Source of the DNA: Cerrena zonata | Taxonomy: Eukaryota > Basidiomycota > Agaricomycetes > Polyporales > Cerrenaceae | Assembly (NCBI GenBank): GCA_038087015.1 | Contig: JASBNA010000022.1 | Span: 248,001-312,000 of the forward strand | Direction: 5' to 3' | DNA: 64,000 bases | In this document: positions 13,175 to 25,307 of the stretch, in pieces | Layout of the letters: every line of letters begins with the position of its first letter | How positions within the stretch are numbered: position 1 is the first letter of the stretch | Translations under genes and position numbers: made by a program | The notes under the pieces: model-generated | Told to the model about the DNA's origin: nothing | Databases searched by the model: none | The model's input: only the letters and a program-made list of their open reading frames with translations

Positions 13175-14240
13175 AAGGCACTTTCAGATATGTAAGTCGC
13201 AATCAATCTGCTTACCGCTATGGTCGCTGAATGAATGTCCCAAAGTACAGTCAACGAATGGAATGAAGTATCAGAGGCCGACTCGAGTATGGATAGACGT
13301 CAGTGGGCAATATGATGCATGCATGGTCATCCGGACATTTGTACTTGTCTTGTTACGCAACCCCGGTATGACGCAATATGAAGTCTTATTATTAACAGTT
13401 TATCCCAGGCCCGCGGTAGACTTCGCAAAGAGGTCCGAAATCGACTTCGACTTACCCATTTCAATAAAACGAAAACGATCTGACATACGACCGATTTGCC
13501 AGAATACTTACACCCCTGCTTGCTAGTGCGGGAGTCTGCTCGAGGTAGAGTGGTAAGAACCGATGTTGGGACCAGGTTGTACGCGCACGCTGAAGGTCGT
13601 TAAACGATACAATTTGATCAGACCTGTCTTTTCCAATACATAACGCTCGATGATATACACGCGTTCGACTGAGTCACTCCGACCGACTTTGACCTCGACC
13701 TTCTGGGAGGGAGTACTACTCGGAATTTTCCGAATCACAATGATATTACAATGACATGTTATAGACTCGGACTCAATTATGTTTCGACTTTGTCAGACGT
13801 TCCTCGGTAATCCCTACTATCATTCGTAGACTCGTCTATACCTTGTGTTGATAAGCCGCCAGGCAAGGTTGAGTGCAAATGACGAGTCAAAACGAAATTC
13901 GGCGGCGTTTCACTAACCGAAGCTCTCACTATCAGCTTTGTCAGCACGTAGGCGGGCACATTGCATCACTCTTTCTTGCTAAGCCATGCACAACCAGCAA
14001 CTGAGGCTGCGCAACTATTTTCAACGCGGTCTCTGAAGAAGTCTAAAAGAATATGCTCGGTCAGCATTCTTCAGCATCCCACGCGTTGCATCAGTCGGTG
14101 GAAATTTAGCGTCTGATTTGCTTGCCTTCGCAGATCCCGGTCATGGAGTATAAAATGTGCAGGAAATATTTGTCGGGTTCTCTATCCTCCCCGCACCTAC
14201 CTGCTTTTAATCACTCCCAGGACAACACCCACCTCGGATA
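13175..14240. other. Spacer before OYE copy 2
   Basis: ORFs at 13143-13526 (+), 13523-13738 (-) and 13777-13959 (-) lack recognisable features. The final 100 bp include a TATA element. Nothing else is seen. Confidence 0.5.
14149..14155 (+). promoter_or_regulatory. TATA box upstream of OYE copy 2
   Basis: TATAAAA, 86 bp upstream of the ATG at 14241, in a position comparable to the elements before OYE copies 1 and 3. Confidence 0.55.
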
Positions 14241-15556
<1,316 letters not shown>

Positions 15557-16015
15557 AGATCGGATGTTGACACACCTATATTATCGTAATTGGACTTAGA
15601 TGTTATATGTAATTACTATCAACAATAGATTTAGAACATACTATAGACGAATGCAAAGCAACCAGTTAGCGAAGCGTCTACCCTTCGGCTCGAATAGGTG
15701 ATTTTGATGAAGGCCTTCAAATTCGTTGGCGTTTTGATTGAGTTTATACTTCACCCCCAGAACATTCTCGTGGTGAAGACATTCTCTAGCAACTTCAAAG
15801 CAATCGTCCATAACACCAAAACATATTATTTTCATGAGCCTAGCTCTATCTCTGGGGAGGCGTGACCACACAAGCGGGCCGACAGAACCGACGGTGTACC
15901 CAACCACTGAACGTTGAACCTCTATCACCGCGAAAGCTGGTACTTATATCGGGCCCTCCTTTACGTTCCAGTCAAATCCCCAATTTCTGGCTAGCTGCAT
16001 TAACGAACCCAAACA
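15557..16015. other. Spacer between OYE copy 2 and the dehydrogenase gene
   Basis: Presumably the OYE terminator and the dehydrogenase promoter. No credible ORF, repeat or RNA is seen; 15641-15928 (-) is open but lacks protein-like features. Confidence 0.5.
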
Positions 16016-17534
16016 ATGTCAGAACCAAACGCTGTCCCTGCCGCTTCGTTAGCTCAGAGTCGTCTGACCTCTCTTGTATCTCACTTCAGGACTACTCACA
16101 AACACAAGATTGTAGTGACAAGAAACTTGGGTCCAGATGTTATGCCTCTGCTACTTAATAGACCTGAGTTTGAGGTACGTATGCCTTCCTGTAATCGTAT
16201 GAGCTCACGGTTGTATTTCAATTTGTCAATAGGTTATTACTTGGCCAGAGGATTCCGTCTGCGACCGTGACTGGTTCCTTAAGACAATTCCTGGAGCCAG
16301 TGGAATTCTTGTAATGCTTTCTGAAAAGGTATGTCTTGCACATTTCGTCATACCCACCGCTTATTTTTCCATATCGTTTTATCAGATTAACCCAGAAACA
16401 CTCGATGCAGGTATGTAGTCGCGAATAACCACCCTGCTGCATGAATTGACAAATGCAATAGCGGGCCCAAGTCTCAAGGTGGTGTCAACCATGTCTGTCG
16501 GATATGGTATGAAGTCTGTCTACCATTGTGGCCTACAGTATACTTATTGGACCACCTTTTTAGACCATTGTGAACTTGACGCTCTCGCACAAAGAGGTGT
16601 GAAGCTCGGACATACTCCGGACGTCTTGACCGATGCAGGTAAGCAGATATCTTGACTATCTAAACCGCACGAGTCATTGACTCTGAAATAGTCGCCGATC
16701 TTTCTGTTATGTTGGCCTTGATGGCTGGCAGAAACTCCAAGGAAACGACCGGCATAGTGCAAAATGGTCAAGTATGTTATGGCTGCTTTTTGTTGTCAAT
16801 TCGAATTTTCTAACCCCGTGTTTCACAAGTGGCCTAACTTCAACTGGGCACCGTTCTCCTTCTGTGGCCCTCAGCTGAGCTCAAGCTCTTTTAATCCGAC
16901 CCGAACCGCTGGCTTTATTGGCTTTGGCAGAATATCCCAAGCAACCCTTGCTCGCCTTATACCTTTCGGATTTACGCATTGTTTGTTCACAGGAAATCCC
17001 AACTCTTCGGGTACATCGACCATTGCAGCTGAAATACAAGCGAAATATCCTTCGTTGAAAGGTGTCCGAAGGGTGTCGCTCGATGAACTTGCGAAAGAGA
17101 GTGATGTTGTCTTCGTTCTCGCACCCGGCGGAAAGGAGACGTATCACATTGTGAATGAGGGATTCTTGAGACAGATGAAGAAGACTGCTGTGTTGGTGAA
17201 CACGAGCCGTGGGACCTTGGTTGACTCGGATGCTCTCGCAAAGGCTCTGAGAGAAGGTTGGCTCTGGGGTGCCGGTATTGATGTGGTAGAAGGTGAACCC
17301 AACGTCGGTCTGGATCATCCCCTTGTCAAGGAACCCAGGTCAGTTCATCGTGTTGAAACTTTACGGGATGTATTTCGCTCATGTTGTTTACCAACTTTCA
17401 GATGCGTTGTGCTACCACATATCGGCAGTGCGACCAACGAATCTCGTTTGGGTATGGCGACTCTTGCTGCGCAGAACTTGATTGCAGGTGTCCTAGGTGA
17501 ACCGTTACCTGCAGAACTGCAACTAACTAAATAA
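16016..17534 (+). CDS. D-isomer-specific 2-hydroxyacid dehydrogenase (glyoxylate/hydroxypyruvate reductase type)
   Basis: NAD(P)H-dependent reduction of glyoxylate or hydroxypyruvate (GRHPR-like). The protein starts MSEPNAVPAASLAQSRL; the substrate domain includes KIVVTRNLGPDVMPLL, ITWPEDS, ASGILVMLSEK and VSTMSVGYDHCELD. The cofactor domain has GFIGFGRIS, and the catalytic triad is present as Arg in VNTSRGTLVD, Glu in GIDVVEGEP and His in LPHIGSATNES. Several short introns (after LNRPEFE, SEK, LDA, VGY, TDA, NGQ and EPR) join in frame. The third glycine of the usual G-x-G-x-x-G dinucleotide loop is replaced by Ser (GFGRIS instead of GFGRIG), which may alter cofactor affinity. Length, about 370 residues, is slightly above the usual 330, partly from an extended N-terminus. 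Confidence 0.9.
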
Positions 17535-17710
17535 GGGCCAACCTGGGTGAGAAACCTCGTGGAATTGGTCAAACAGTGATGATAGAGTCGGTATTCAATG
17601 TATTTTTTCCAACAGAATGCTAGATGTACTAAAATGACTAGAGCTACACTGTGCGGTGTGTTCATTGTGGGATAATGAAATGATTATAAAGTAATGCATC
17701 AATGTATCAT

Positions 17711-20700
17711 TTATTCAGCGCCGTGTTCGTGTATATCGTGTTGTGCAGCGACCAAAGTATCACGTTCCGCAAGAGCAGCTAGCGCACTTTCAGCGGCGTT
17801 GAGCATCCCACGTAATGTGCCTGCGTATAGAGGGACTCGTAAATATTGGGATGGGAATAAATGAAGGATACATAAACTCACGTTCGATACTCAGTATAAA
17901 CAGGGTCTAGAGAAAACTGATCAGCCGTGCATCGCGATATACATTGTACGAACATACCTTTCTAGCATCTTCGTCTTGCATTATCTCTCTCTTTGCCTTT
18001 GCGCTCATACCTTCCAACTCACCAATCTGATCAAGTAACGCCTTCAACTCCTTCGGATAACGAGGCGGTCTGTTCTCTTCCGGTGCCAAAGTTTGGTCAT
18101 ACACGCTATCCACCTGACCATGGTTAACGTAGAACTGCATGTGTTCACGGAAGTTCTGAGTCTGTCGTATTATTTCTGCCGGAAGTTGTTCAAGCTCTTT
18201 CTGGGCCTCTTGCTTAGCTGCCTCGACAGCTTCCTCGGATACGTCTAATCTGTGGGGTGTACCAGGCTGCGAAGAGTGTCTGGTTCTGTACGCATTTTTG
18301 TTAGAGAGTATACGTGTGGTTTCCTTGTCCTCTTTGGCCTGATATTTCTTCACAGCATTATCGAACATCCTGGAATGAAGGGCATTCTTGTATCTTGAAG
18401 AGCCCGCTTCTTGTAGAACTAATCACGCTGAGTGAGACTTATGGAGACAAAAGGAGTAAAGTGAGTACGTGCCTGAGATAAGGATTGTCATAGTCCCAAC
18501 ACCCAGGAGAGCCCACACGACAAAGACGGAACGACCAGCAGGCGAGGATGGGGCAAAGTCACCATAACCACAGGTTGTGAATGCCATGAAACCTATTGAC
18601 ACAAGAAGTCGTTAATTCGTTAATTACATGGTTGTAGATATAAATTCATTGGGCTTACAAAAATACATCGCGACTCCGTAGGACCAACCTTCGGTAGTAT
18701 GGAATATTGCAGATCCGATCTAAGTTCAAGTATCCATAAGCGTTTGAGGATATGTGAAGAAAATGAGAGTATTTACCAGCCAGAACACTAAGAATAGTGA
18801 CCATGCGACCATGAGCTACGCCCGTCAGTCTTGAAAAATAGGCTGCGAAATAAACAGAACAACCTACCTTGACGTAATAAGCTTTTTTCTCCTCCGACTC
18901 CATCTGGTCTCGGTATTCCTCATAAGTAAAAGTCGACTTCTCGTACTCTCCTCGGGCCAACTGTCTGGCCCATTTAGGCACTTCTGGGTGTCTCGAAGGG
19001 GTTTCAAAGCGCAGTCCTTCACGTTGATTTACGGATTCGCTGCTTGGGTCAAGAGGAGTTTCTGTGATATGAACAAGCGATGCATTATGTTCTTCGTTCA
19101 TCACCACTGGAGCTTCTGAGTTTGATTGGGCTTTGCTATGAGATACGCTTGTACTGGCATCTCCATTTGCTTCTTGACGAACTTCACCTTCGGGTATGTT
19201 ATGCTTCTGAGGGTGGAAACCTTGATTTGAGGTATGCCCAACCATTCGTATATGTGTACCAGTGACTGCAAGTGCGAACTTCGTGATCATGGCAGCCATT
19301 CTTCCAACTTGAGCATGCGTAGGCGTTTGTGGATGCGAAGGCCAACCATTTGCTGACGGAGTTCGATGTAGTCCGAAAGTGGTACCAAAACGGGAATGCT
19401 CCAAGCCATCAGGCTCTGGAGAGTGAGATCGACGACGTGTAATTAGCGAAGAGTTACCACCGCGATGTAGTTTCGCAGGATGATAAGACTCTTCTGATAT
19501 AAGAAACATTTCGAGGGGTACACCGGCTTCGAGAGCCGCAGCCTCTAATTGCTGCGGTGTCAAGGCATCAACATTAAGATGCTTTCCTCTAGGATGCCCT
19601 CGAGTATGTCTGTGGTTGTGTAGCGGTGGTTTCCAGATACCAATGGTTTCGAACCACTTCTTGACCCAGTGTGTCTCACCAGCACCATCTTGGGGACCTT
19701 CCAAACCGACGAAGTGAACATCTTCATTGTCCAGATGTTGGTCGGGGACCCAGACAGATAGACCTTTCGCCTTGAGTCTCCATTCGACCGCCTTTCGCCA
19801 GCGTGCTTCCCACCTTCGAAATCTACGAGCCTCTTGTCTACGCAAGCGCATTCGACGGACTCGTTTCCTATAGCCAACTTCGAGACCCTCCAGAATGGTC
19901 TCTCGACACATACCGATAGCTATGCCAATGTTGAGGATACCAAATACCATGTATAAACAGACGAAGATACGTGCGCCGGTAGAGTTAGGGGTGATATCCC
20001 CGTAACCAATCGTTTCGATAGTGACGACCGTAAAGTAAAGTCCGTCGATGAAGGTAAGATCTTGAATGAGGGTGTTACAGAGAGCACCGAAGGCAACATA
20101 CACTAGAAGGACAATAACAATGATGACCAAAGCTCTTTGCTTCCGAGTTAACCCACTGCCTAATCTCGCCTTTAGTCTGACATTAGAAACAAAAGAATTC
20201 ACGACATACCGCTAGTCGCAAAATCTGGTGTCTTCACATAGTCGTAGATTAACGAGATGTTTGTGACAGTCGACGCAGCCGTAGAGCAAACTGTCATCCA
20301 AAACGATTCGCCATAGGTAAAGCCATCGTCAAAACGATGCTCCACGCCAAATATTATTATTGTAACAATGTTGAGGACGTCTAAATATGTATGGTGAGAA
20401 GACAATTTATGTGATTGGTAAAAGGTTGAACGAACCATGGAGAGTTAAGAATATGATACTGAGTAAGGTCATTACTCGTACTCTCTTCTCTAAGAATCTC
20501 ATAACAAGACAGATGTTCGCGAAAAGACCAAACGCAAGCGAAAAAGCGAGTCCGATATCGAGTATCGCTGGATTGCGCTTGGTCTCAACGGTTTGGCCAT
20601 CTTGCGTCCGAATGTACCACCGCTCGGTCAACCCTGGTATCTCCAGCAGTATAGAGAAAGGAATAACCACTCCAGATATGATGGGTGTCCACCGATAATT

Positions 20701-21021
20701 TGGAACGAACTGTTCTAGGCTTTCAGGATCATCCTGAGGGAAGAGGAATGATTTAACTCTTGACGTGAGAGTAGCAGTGGTGGCTGTAGTATCAGTGGTA
20801 GAAGCTCGCGAGAGCTTATGCCCTCTTGATCTCCTCCGGGGTCTGTCTACATTGGATGCTATGGAAGAATCGTCTTCAGGGTCATCGTGAGTGCCTCTAA
20901 CCCCTCTTGGCGAATCCTCGTCGACTCTATTGGAATTGTAACCTTTCTCAGGATCGTGCGAGCGTTCTCTTGAGGAGGATGGGAAAAGGTGTAACGCAGC
21001 AAGTATCACTGGCAAGCCCAT
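17711..21021 (-). CDS. TOK1-type two-pore-domain outward K+ channel
   Basis: Plasma-membrane potassium channel with four N-terminal membrane spans followed by two pore modules (TOK architecture). Visible landmarks are PGLTERWYIRT, the span ILDIGLAFSLAFGLFANICLV, and NIVTIIIFGVEHRFDDGF, all in exons above 20190. Pore 1 has the filter TIGYGDITP at about 20010. A long cytosolic loop of some 350 residues follows, rich in charged residues and Ser, and then pore 2 with filter TCGYGDFAPSSPAGR (about 18560). The C-terminal tail has a coiled-coil-like AAKQEAQKELEQLPAE and ends at 17711. The exon ending ILIS uses a GC donor (intron 18472-18419). The N-terminus is uncertain: an in-frame open stretch continues upstream of the ATG at 21021 for about 130 bp to an acceptor-like site, without another ATG. 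Roughly 900 residues. Confidence 0.9.
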
Positions 21022-21372
21022 GGAGCCCCACCACGACTGGCAGAAAAAACGCAAAGCAAGGGTCCACGATCCTACGGGACGGAATAGGGTGTAATTTGCG
21101 TAAAGTGATGGGCCTTGCGGGATCTTGTAGACATTCCCAATGTTAATGGCCTACGGCGGGGCACAAGAGATTATTGGGTCACTGAGGCATGCACTCGGTA
21201 TAACAGTAGAGTGTAGTGATTATGGTAACTCAGACTGACCGTCTTATGGCCGGTTTGCTCCAGGAGCGAGGGCGGATCTAATCTAATCTTCAAACGGTCT
21301 ATCTTATCTAAACAGCGTAGATTCGGTAGAATGAATCAAAGCAAAATCAAAATCATCTTTTGCTCCTCCACG
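21022..21372. other. Divergent promoter region of the K+ channel and OPRTase genes
   Basis: The 351 bp between the two start codons must hold both promoters unless the channel has an upstream exon. The reverse strand stays open in the channel frame to about 21150, ending at a CCGTAG acceptor-like site. Confidence 0.5.
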
Positions 21373-22120
21373 ATGGCTGATCTCCAGAAATTCCAAGTTG
21401 AGCTTATCGAACATGGGATGGCCGTAGGAGCACTCAAGTTTGGCTCTTTTACTCTCAAATCTGGCCGGTCTGTCGTACCAACTTATTTTTATCTCGAGCA
21501 TCAACGAATCTTGGTATAGGCAATCACCCTACTTCTTCAACGCCGGTCTTCTTGCTTCTGGTCCAGTCCTAGACAGTCTATGCTCTGCTTATGCAGCCAC
21601 CATTGCCTCCTCTCTCGAAGACTTCAAAAAAGGGCAACCAGGTTTACCTGAATTCGATATCTTGTTCGGACCCGCATACAAAGGCATTCCGTTTGCGGCA
21701 GGAACAGCTTTGCTCCTCCACCGAGATCATCAAATTGACGTCGGCTATGCATACGATCGAAAAGAAGCAAAAGACCATGGAGAAGGGGGAGTCATGGTTG
21801 GAGCACCTGTTCAAGGCAAACGAGTTCTTGTTTTAGACGATGTCGCCACCGCAGGAACCGCTATCCGCGGGGCCATGGACGTTGTCAGAAAGGCTGGTGG
21901 TGAAGTAGTTGGTGCTGTCTTGATGCTGGATCGTCAGGAGGTAGGACGAGAAGGGAAAAGTATGATTGAAGAAGTTGAGGGATTGGTCGGAGGAACAGGA
22001 AGGGTACCTACCATCCTAAAGATGAAGGATCTTATGGTTTGGCTCGAGACTCACGGAAAGACCGAGGAGTTGAAGAGCATGCAAGAATACTGGGACCAGT
22101 ACGGAGTCAAGAGTGCTTAA
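21373..22120 (+). CDS. URA5: Orotate phosphoribosyltransferase
   Basis: Converts orotate and PRPP to orotidine 5'-monophosphate, the fifth step of de novo UMP synthesis, in the cytosol. The start MADLQKFQVELIEHG is the canonical fungal N-terminus; the upstream in-frame ATG at 21331 would add 14 residues and is less likely. A 52-nt intron (21468-21519) joins FGSFTLKSGR to QSPYFFNAGLL. The core contains ILFGPAYKGIPFA, DRKEAKDHGEGG and the PRPP-binding motif VLVLDDVATAGTA. The product is about 231 residues, a normal length, and no catalytic residue appears missing. It is divergent from the potassium channel gene and convergent with the P450 gene, with 202 bp between stop codons. The symbol follows the usual fungal name. 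Confidence 0.95.
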
Positions 22121-22322
22121 CATACACAGATTTTTAAGTCCGTGACATGACATTATGTTTGTTTTGTAAAATCACCGAGGAGCATGAATACTGCAATGTA
22201 ATATTGAACCAATACCTGAGGCCTGAATATACAACAGGGAACCAAGAGAATCAGAAGACGTTCATATTGTACAAGCAGAAAAATATCGCAAAGGGTCGAC
22301 AACGTTCCGGCGCAAAAGATGC

Positions 22323-24280
22323 TCATGCGTTCCTCTTCTTGATACCAACGGCACAATCAACCGGTTTCCTGAGGAAGCCCTCCATAGTCTCAAACTATTT
22401 CGTGAGGGATACGTTCAGTATTTCGGAGGTACAGAGTAGGGAGAGTCTGACTACTCACTGGTTTATCAGGATTCTCCAGAACAAAGTGATACCTTCTCAA
22501 AATAGATCCGATGATGATCAACAACTCCATACTCGCGAGGTTCCGTCCAACGCAGCTACGTGGCCCATAGGAGAAAGGATTGAAGGTCTTCTGAATGGCC
22601 TTCTCATCCTGTTCGAACCACCGTTCCGGTCTGAATGCATCCACATCATCACCCCATACTTCCCTATCACGGTGAATTGTATAGGTAGGAACACTCAAGA
22701 CAGTGCCTTCGGGGAAGAAATGACCGGATACCTGAAGTCCGCCCTCGGGAACGAGACGGGGGAGACCGATTCCTGACGTGGAGTGAATACGAAGAGCTTC
22801 ATTGATCACTGCCTCAAGGTAGGGTAATTTTTTAACCTGTTCGTAGGTAGCAACGGGGTCATCGTCATTGCCCATTGCTTCATCGAGTTCCTTGTGTAGC
22901 TTCGCTTGTACATGGGGGTTGCGAGCAAGATGGTATGTAATGGCACATGACGAACTGAGAACAGAGCTCCTTAGTAAGATATTCTCTTGAGAATAGAATA
23001 TCGTACGTACTTCGACGTAGTATCCGAGCCAGCAATGAGTTGAGTGAGCGCCTCAGCGGTCAACTCTTCTCTTCCCATCAAGTTCCCCTCGTCATCTCTA
23101 CCTTGTTGCAACTTTGCTAAAAGGTCGACCCGGTCTGAAGGTGTCGTTAACCTCTTTGCAACAGCCGCGATGGCGATACCCGCAAGGTCTTTAACCGCTC
23201 TACTGCCTTTGCTAAACCATGGGAGTTTCTTTGCGAGCGGGCGCAATAAGGGCGGGATCACACCGAGAGAAGCGGAGTAGACACCTCGGTCGTTAAGGAT
23301 CTGTACGGCAGGGATGTGGACGACTTGGACCTCTCCTCCACCATAAGCGGCCATCGCGCTCTTATGTGAAACAGCTACAGGCGTGGAATCTTTGCATGTT
23401 TTAAGCATGCCGAAGGGAGAACCGAACGCTAGGTCACCTGTAGCTCATGATTCAGCTTATCGTGCACCCGTCACGGAGACAGATAGTTCTCACCGATAAT
23501 ATCGAATGCAAGGTAATTATACCAAGGCAAACAGTCCAACCAGACTCGACCATCACGGCCCTTCCAACCTCCTTCACCATCATCTCCGCTCAAACCCTTT
23601 GCACCAGCGTCGTACAAGCGATCCCACTGGCCAATGAGTTGGCGGACATAAAGCCGAATATGAGGCTCAAATTCTAACACATTCTTCTGTGAAAATATGT
23701 GTGAAACAATTTTACGTTTGCGAGCGTGTTCTGGTCGAGATCGAGAGTTGAAAAGACCTCGTTGGATGGAGACGAAGGCATCATAAAACTCTGATTTGAG
23801 TGTGCCGTTACCATGTCCGTAGACGATTTGGAGCGCATCTGGGTCGGCTATGGAAAGATGGTTCGGAGCAATGCGAACAAATGTACCTAGATGAATAACG
23901 TTAGATGTGTCAGATCTGACGAAAGACTAGAACAGCTGTCAGATCGGAGAGAAGCGGTAGGGGCAAGGGTCCTTGCTTCTGAAACGTAAATGGACGAAAA
24001 GGGTAATGGCAAGTTCGTCGTATAGGTGGAGTATGAAATGTGGGGCAGGAAACTCACCATATTTCTCGTGTAGCTCGTGTACTACTTCCGACCTATGCCC
24101 ATTGGCAGCAACGCGTGCTAACCACAAGTCCGACAATTTCGCAAGTATAGGTCCAGGAAAAGAGCGCAACCCATGTGAGTCAGAGACATAAGCCACTACG
24201 TGTCCAACAAGCACGACAGCCACAAAAAGTCCAAGCACAGCTTTCCAATCTAGTTCAAGCAGAGTTTCCACGATAGCCAT
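22323..24280 (-). CDS. CYP53-like cytochrome P450 (benzoate 4-hydroxylase type)
   Basis: Haem monooxygenase, probably ER-anchored by the N-terminal span AVLGLFVAVVLVGHVVAYV. Hallmarks are GLRSFPGPILAK, the I-helix AGSDTTS, the K-helix EALRIHS (ExxR), DAFRPERWF and the haem loop FSYGPRSCVGRN. Segments such as KYGTFVRIAPNHLSIADPDA, SIQRGLFNSRSRPEHARKRK and LPWYNYLAFDIIGDLAFGSP closely resemble the CYP53 family, which para-hydroxylates benzoate and related aromatics in fungi. The last intron (GTGAGT after NPDKP) leads to a short terminal exon FETMEGFLRKPVDCAVGIKK ending RNA at 22323; an unspliced reading stops earlier, at 22390. About five introns in total. It is convergent with the OPRTase gene. 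The CYP53 assignment rests on recognised sequence pattern; substrate is inference. Confidence 0.88.
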
Positions 24281-25307
24281 GGTGTTTGTGTCTACAACCC
24301 AGTGGTAAAAGTGAGCAAGCCTAGTTTAGTGGTCCTGCCCGTCGACAAGTATTAGTAACGTCGAGAGCTCGCGTTTTATAGACCGCCCAGAGGACAAGCG
24401 ACGTCGATAAGTATGGGCAAAGAATCAACGGACTCCAGTCCGACACTGAGTTCTCTCCTATAATTCTACGCGGAATAAGAAGCTGCGGTCGTGGTACTTC
24501 CGATGCTTTATATGTCCACGCCTCTTCCGACACCTTATAACATCAGAGGTCGCCTGAGCACTTTTTATGTCCTAAAGGAGGGAAAGCAAGAAGTATGATC
24601 CGGACTTGAGGATCCAATGGAGAGTCCCAGATGACACAGGATGACACCTGCGAAATATAAATCGGACGCTCGCTAAGCCAAGGGATAGTATCTGAATCCG
24701 TCCGCGCCCGAGACGACGAGGATTGGTTCCGACGCTAACATCGCGGAATGATTCAATGGTATGAAGCCTAGTTGCCAAAATTGTATGGAGGGATTGGTGA
24801 AGAGAAGAAGAAAAATAGGTTCCAATACGAAAGGCTCTCATGCATATCATCGTCTGTGGGAAACGGATCTTCGTTCATTACACGTGGGGAGCTTCGCCGT
24901 TATGCAAACGCAAAATCCCAGATGGAATGCAGAGAAAAACCAATTGGCTCAGCCTCCATATAGACCGTACCCACCTCCCAACTTTATAACTTCTAACTCA
25001 GGCAGTACAATACAAGACATCCAAAAATCCAATGCGCAGGTGTACATATATACAGAGGGAACGGGTATTGAAACAAGCTGTAAAATAAGATCGTCAGTCG
25101 TTTTGAGTTGGGGTTGGGGATTAAGGTAGCAGGGGCAGTACTAAAAATACAGATATAAAGTGTTGCAGATGAGGAGGGTTAGATATAAATAAATGGGACC
25201 ACAAAGCACGTTGCAAGAAAGCGTTCATGAGATAGCAGGCAGGAAAGAGCAGATTGCGTTTGATAGCAAGATCATAGGTATGTTTTTGATGTTGGGCTTT
25301 GACAAAC
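24281..25307. other. Spacer between the P450 and small heat-shock genes
   Basis: Holds the P450 promoter and the Hsp20 3' flank. ORFs at 24572-24850 (-) and 24761-25129 (+) are overlapping random frames. No repeat is seen. Confidence 0.5.

Noticed and set aside
13143..13526. 127-codon open frame beyond the first F-box gene
   Set aside because: Its ATG lies inside the F-box coding sequence in another frame, and the translation shows no domain-like pattern.
22147..22776. 209-residue plus-strand open frame
   Set aside because: Antisense to the 3' exons of the P450 (haem-binding loop and C-terminus) and to the adjacent UTR; no recognisable protein.
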